DNA of 64,000 nt. Origin: Agapetus fuscipes. Lineage: Eukaryota > Arthropoda > Insecta > Trichoptera > Glossosomatidae. The notes below the pieces were generated by a model. The model saw only the letters and a list, made by a program, of their open reading frames with translations. It was not told the DNA's origin and made no database searches. The first letter of the stretch is position 1; each line of letters begins with the position of its first letter. Position numbers and translations under genes: made by a program. This document shows positions 63,162-64,000 of the stretch, one piece after another. Where the stretch lies: positions 29,674,832 through 29,738,831 of the forward strand of contig OX637332.1 in NCBI GenBank assembly GCA_951799405.1, given 5' to 3'.

Positions 63162-63201
63162 TGCTCCTGAAGATGCCTCATTAGGCGAAAATTTTCGAGC
63201 A
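63162..63201 (+). ncRNA. Hammerhead-like motif, best preserved
   Basis: Stem I UGCUC/GAGCA (5 bp perfect), core CUGAAGA, stem II GCCU-CAUU-AGGC, GAA, palindromic AAAUUU region, C at the cleavage position. Flanked by Penelope-type sequence (acacagtgaaagtccattt at about 63109). Confidence 0.65.
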
Positions 63202-63537
63202 CAAAAAATAAATAAATAAGGGAATTAAAACTATGTTTTACCCACTTAAATTTTTAAATTTTCAATACTATCCAATCATTGAATTATCAAAATAACAGAA
63301 AGGGAGAAAATGTTGAAAAAAGAAAAAACGTTGGAGTGCTAAAGGCATCCGCGATACAAAAACGTCTTTTTTCCTGTCTCTTCTAGGCTGTACATTTTTA
63401 ATGACGTTGAATGGAGGCTCAGAGATATAATCAGCATTTCAATGCATAGAAATCAAGCCAAATTGGACGTTACAAATCTCGCAATAATTTTAAACAGAAA
63501 TATTTATATTAACGTTATATATTTAAGGTAGGTTGCA

Positions 63538-63690
63538 GTGGCGAAGGGTGCCATCTAACTAGATTCCCATCGGTTTCCCGTTTAAAATGAGGTAAAAATG
63601 ATAATAAAGTAGACTGCATGGTTTCAATGGGGAAAAAATACGTATTGTTTCTTTGGTTTTTAATGTATTTGTTTACTTTGTGCCTATATT
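63538..63690 (+). mobile_element. MITE-K copy 2, right end lost
   Basis: CAGTGGCGAAGGGTGCCAT, atcggtttcccgtttaaaat, gataataaagtagactgcat as in copy 1; ends at tttgtgccta. Confidence 0.8.
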
Positions 63691-63694
63691 TACT

Positions 63695-63730
63695 TTCTTG
63701 CTATAGCCGAAGGCTATAAAGAAAGTTATG
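63695..63730. repeat. Short palindrome
   Basis: actttcttgctatagccgaa folds with ggctataaagaaagt; perhaps the end of another foldback element reaching beyond the window. Confidence 0.5.
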
Positions 63731-63825
63731 ATTTGGTGTGAAAAAAAAATTTCGAGGTTTTCACGGAAATGAGTTGTCCTGGTGCAGGACATGCCAAAAA
63801 ACACTATCTTTTAAAAACGTCCGTC

Positions 63826-63880
63826 TGTATGTATGTATGTATGTATGTATGTATGTATGTATGTATGTATGTATGTATAT
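63826..63880. repeat. (TATG)n microsatellite
   Basis: About 13 near-perfect tetranucleotide units followed by gtgtgtgt. Confidence 0.95.
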
Positions 63881-64000
63881 GTGTGTGTCACTTTCCAAAG
63901 TATAAGACCTAGAGATTTTGGCTACATCAACTTTTTTGGACATGTATTAAGTATGAATAACATGGCATTACACCAACTTGAAAATTCAAGATGGCTGCCA

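Overview
This window looks like a repeat-saturated intergenic stretch of a large, AT-rich animal genome, most probably an insect or other arthropod. The signs are an insect-type Ty3/gypsy element, CR1/Jockey-type, RTE-like and L2-like LINEs, a mariner, Penelope-like elements, 5S- and tRNA-derived SINEs and many MITEs. I found no host protein-coding gene and no intact tRNA or rRNA gene. The species cannot be named from the sequence alone. All family names used here (T, SINE-A, SINE-B, SINE-D, 5S-A, MITE-E to MITE-K) are labels invented for this annotation.

Layout. 1-3191 is the 5' part of a Ty3/gypsy-like retrotransposon on the minus strand: LTR, leader, gag with a SAP domain and coiled coil, and a -1-frame protease that runs off the window edge. 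3.2-25 kb is a mosaic of T copies (3' ends of one LINE family), tRNA-derived SINEs, MITEs and a 385-bp inverted retroelement carrying hammerhead-like motifs. Solo LTRs sit at 21.0 and 25.3 kb, and a 2.9-kb LTR-like insertion at 27.8-30.8 kb. A 1-kb degenerate satellite lies at 32.5-33.5 kb. A nearly full-length CR1/Jockey-type LINE (35.35-39.4 kb, minus) sits inside the 5S part of a 5S-tRNA chimeric SINE, which itself sits inside a T copy. 40-51 kb is again SINE/T mosaic. At 51.2-52.7 kb a mariner relic has been hit by a LINE-T, a hAT-type MITE and a solo LTR. 53-64 kb holds a MITE split by a T copy, an L2-like LINE end, a Penelope-like GIY-YIG fragment, further MITEs and SINEs, and a TATG microsatellite.

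Main result. Two themes stand out. First, at least ten sites share a hammerhead-ribozyme-like architecture (stem I, CUGANGA core, stem II, GAA plus a short palindrome that can serve as a dimer-type stem III). They occur in unrelated sequence contexts. Two of them lie in inserts bounded by exact 13-14-bp target duplications, and a third such insert has the same ends but no ribozyme; one motif lies just downstream of a Penelope-like GIY-YIG domain. Second, the SINEs are modular: the same tRNA-derived body (SINE-A) occurs alone, headed by a 5S rRNA segment, or fused to a second tRNA-derived SINE (SINE-B). About 40 copies of a 250-bp unit (T) are identical in layout to the 3' end of a LINE, but many start at the same sharp 5' point. 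Nested insertions with readable target duplications allow a relative chronology.
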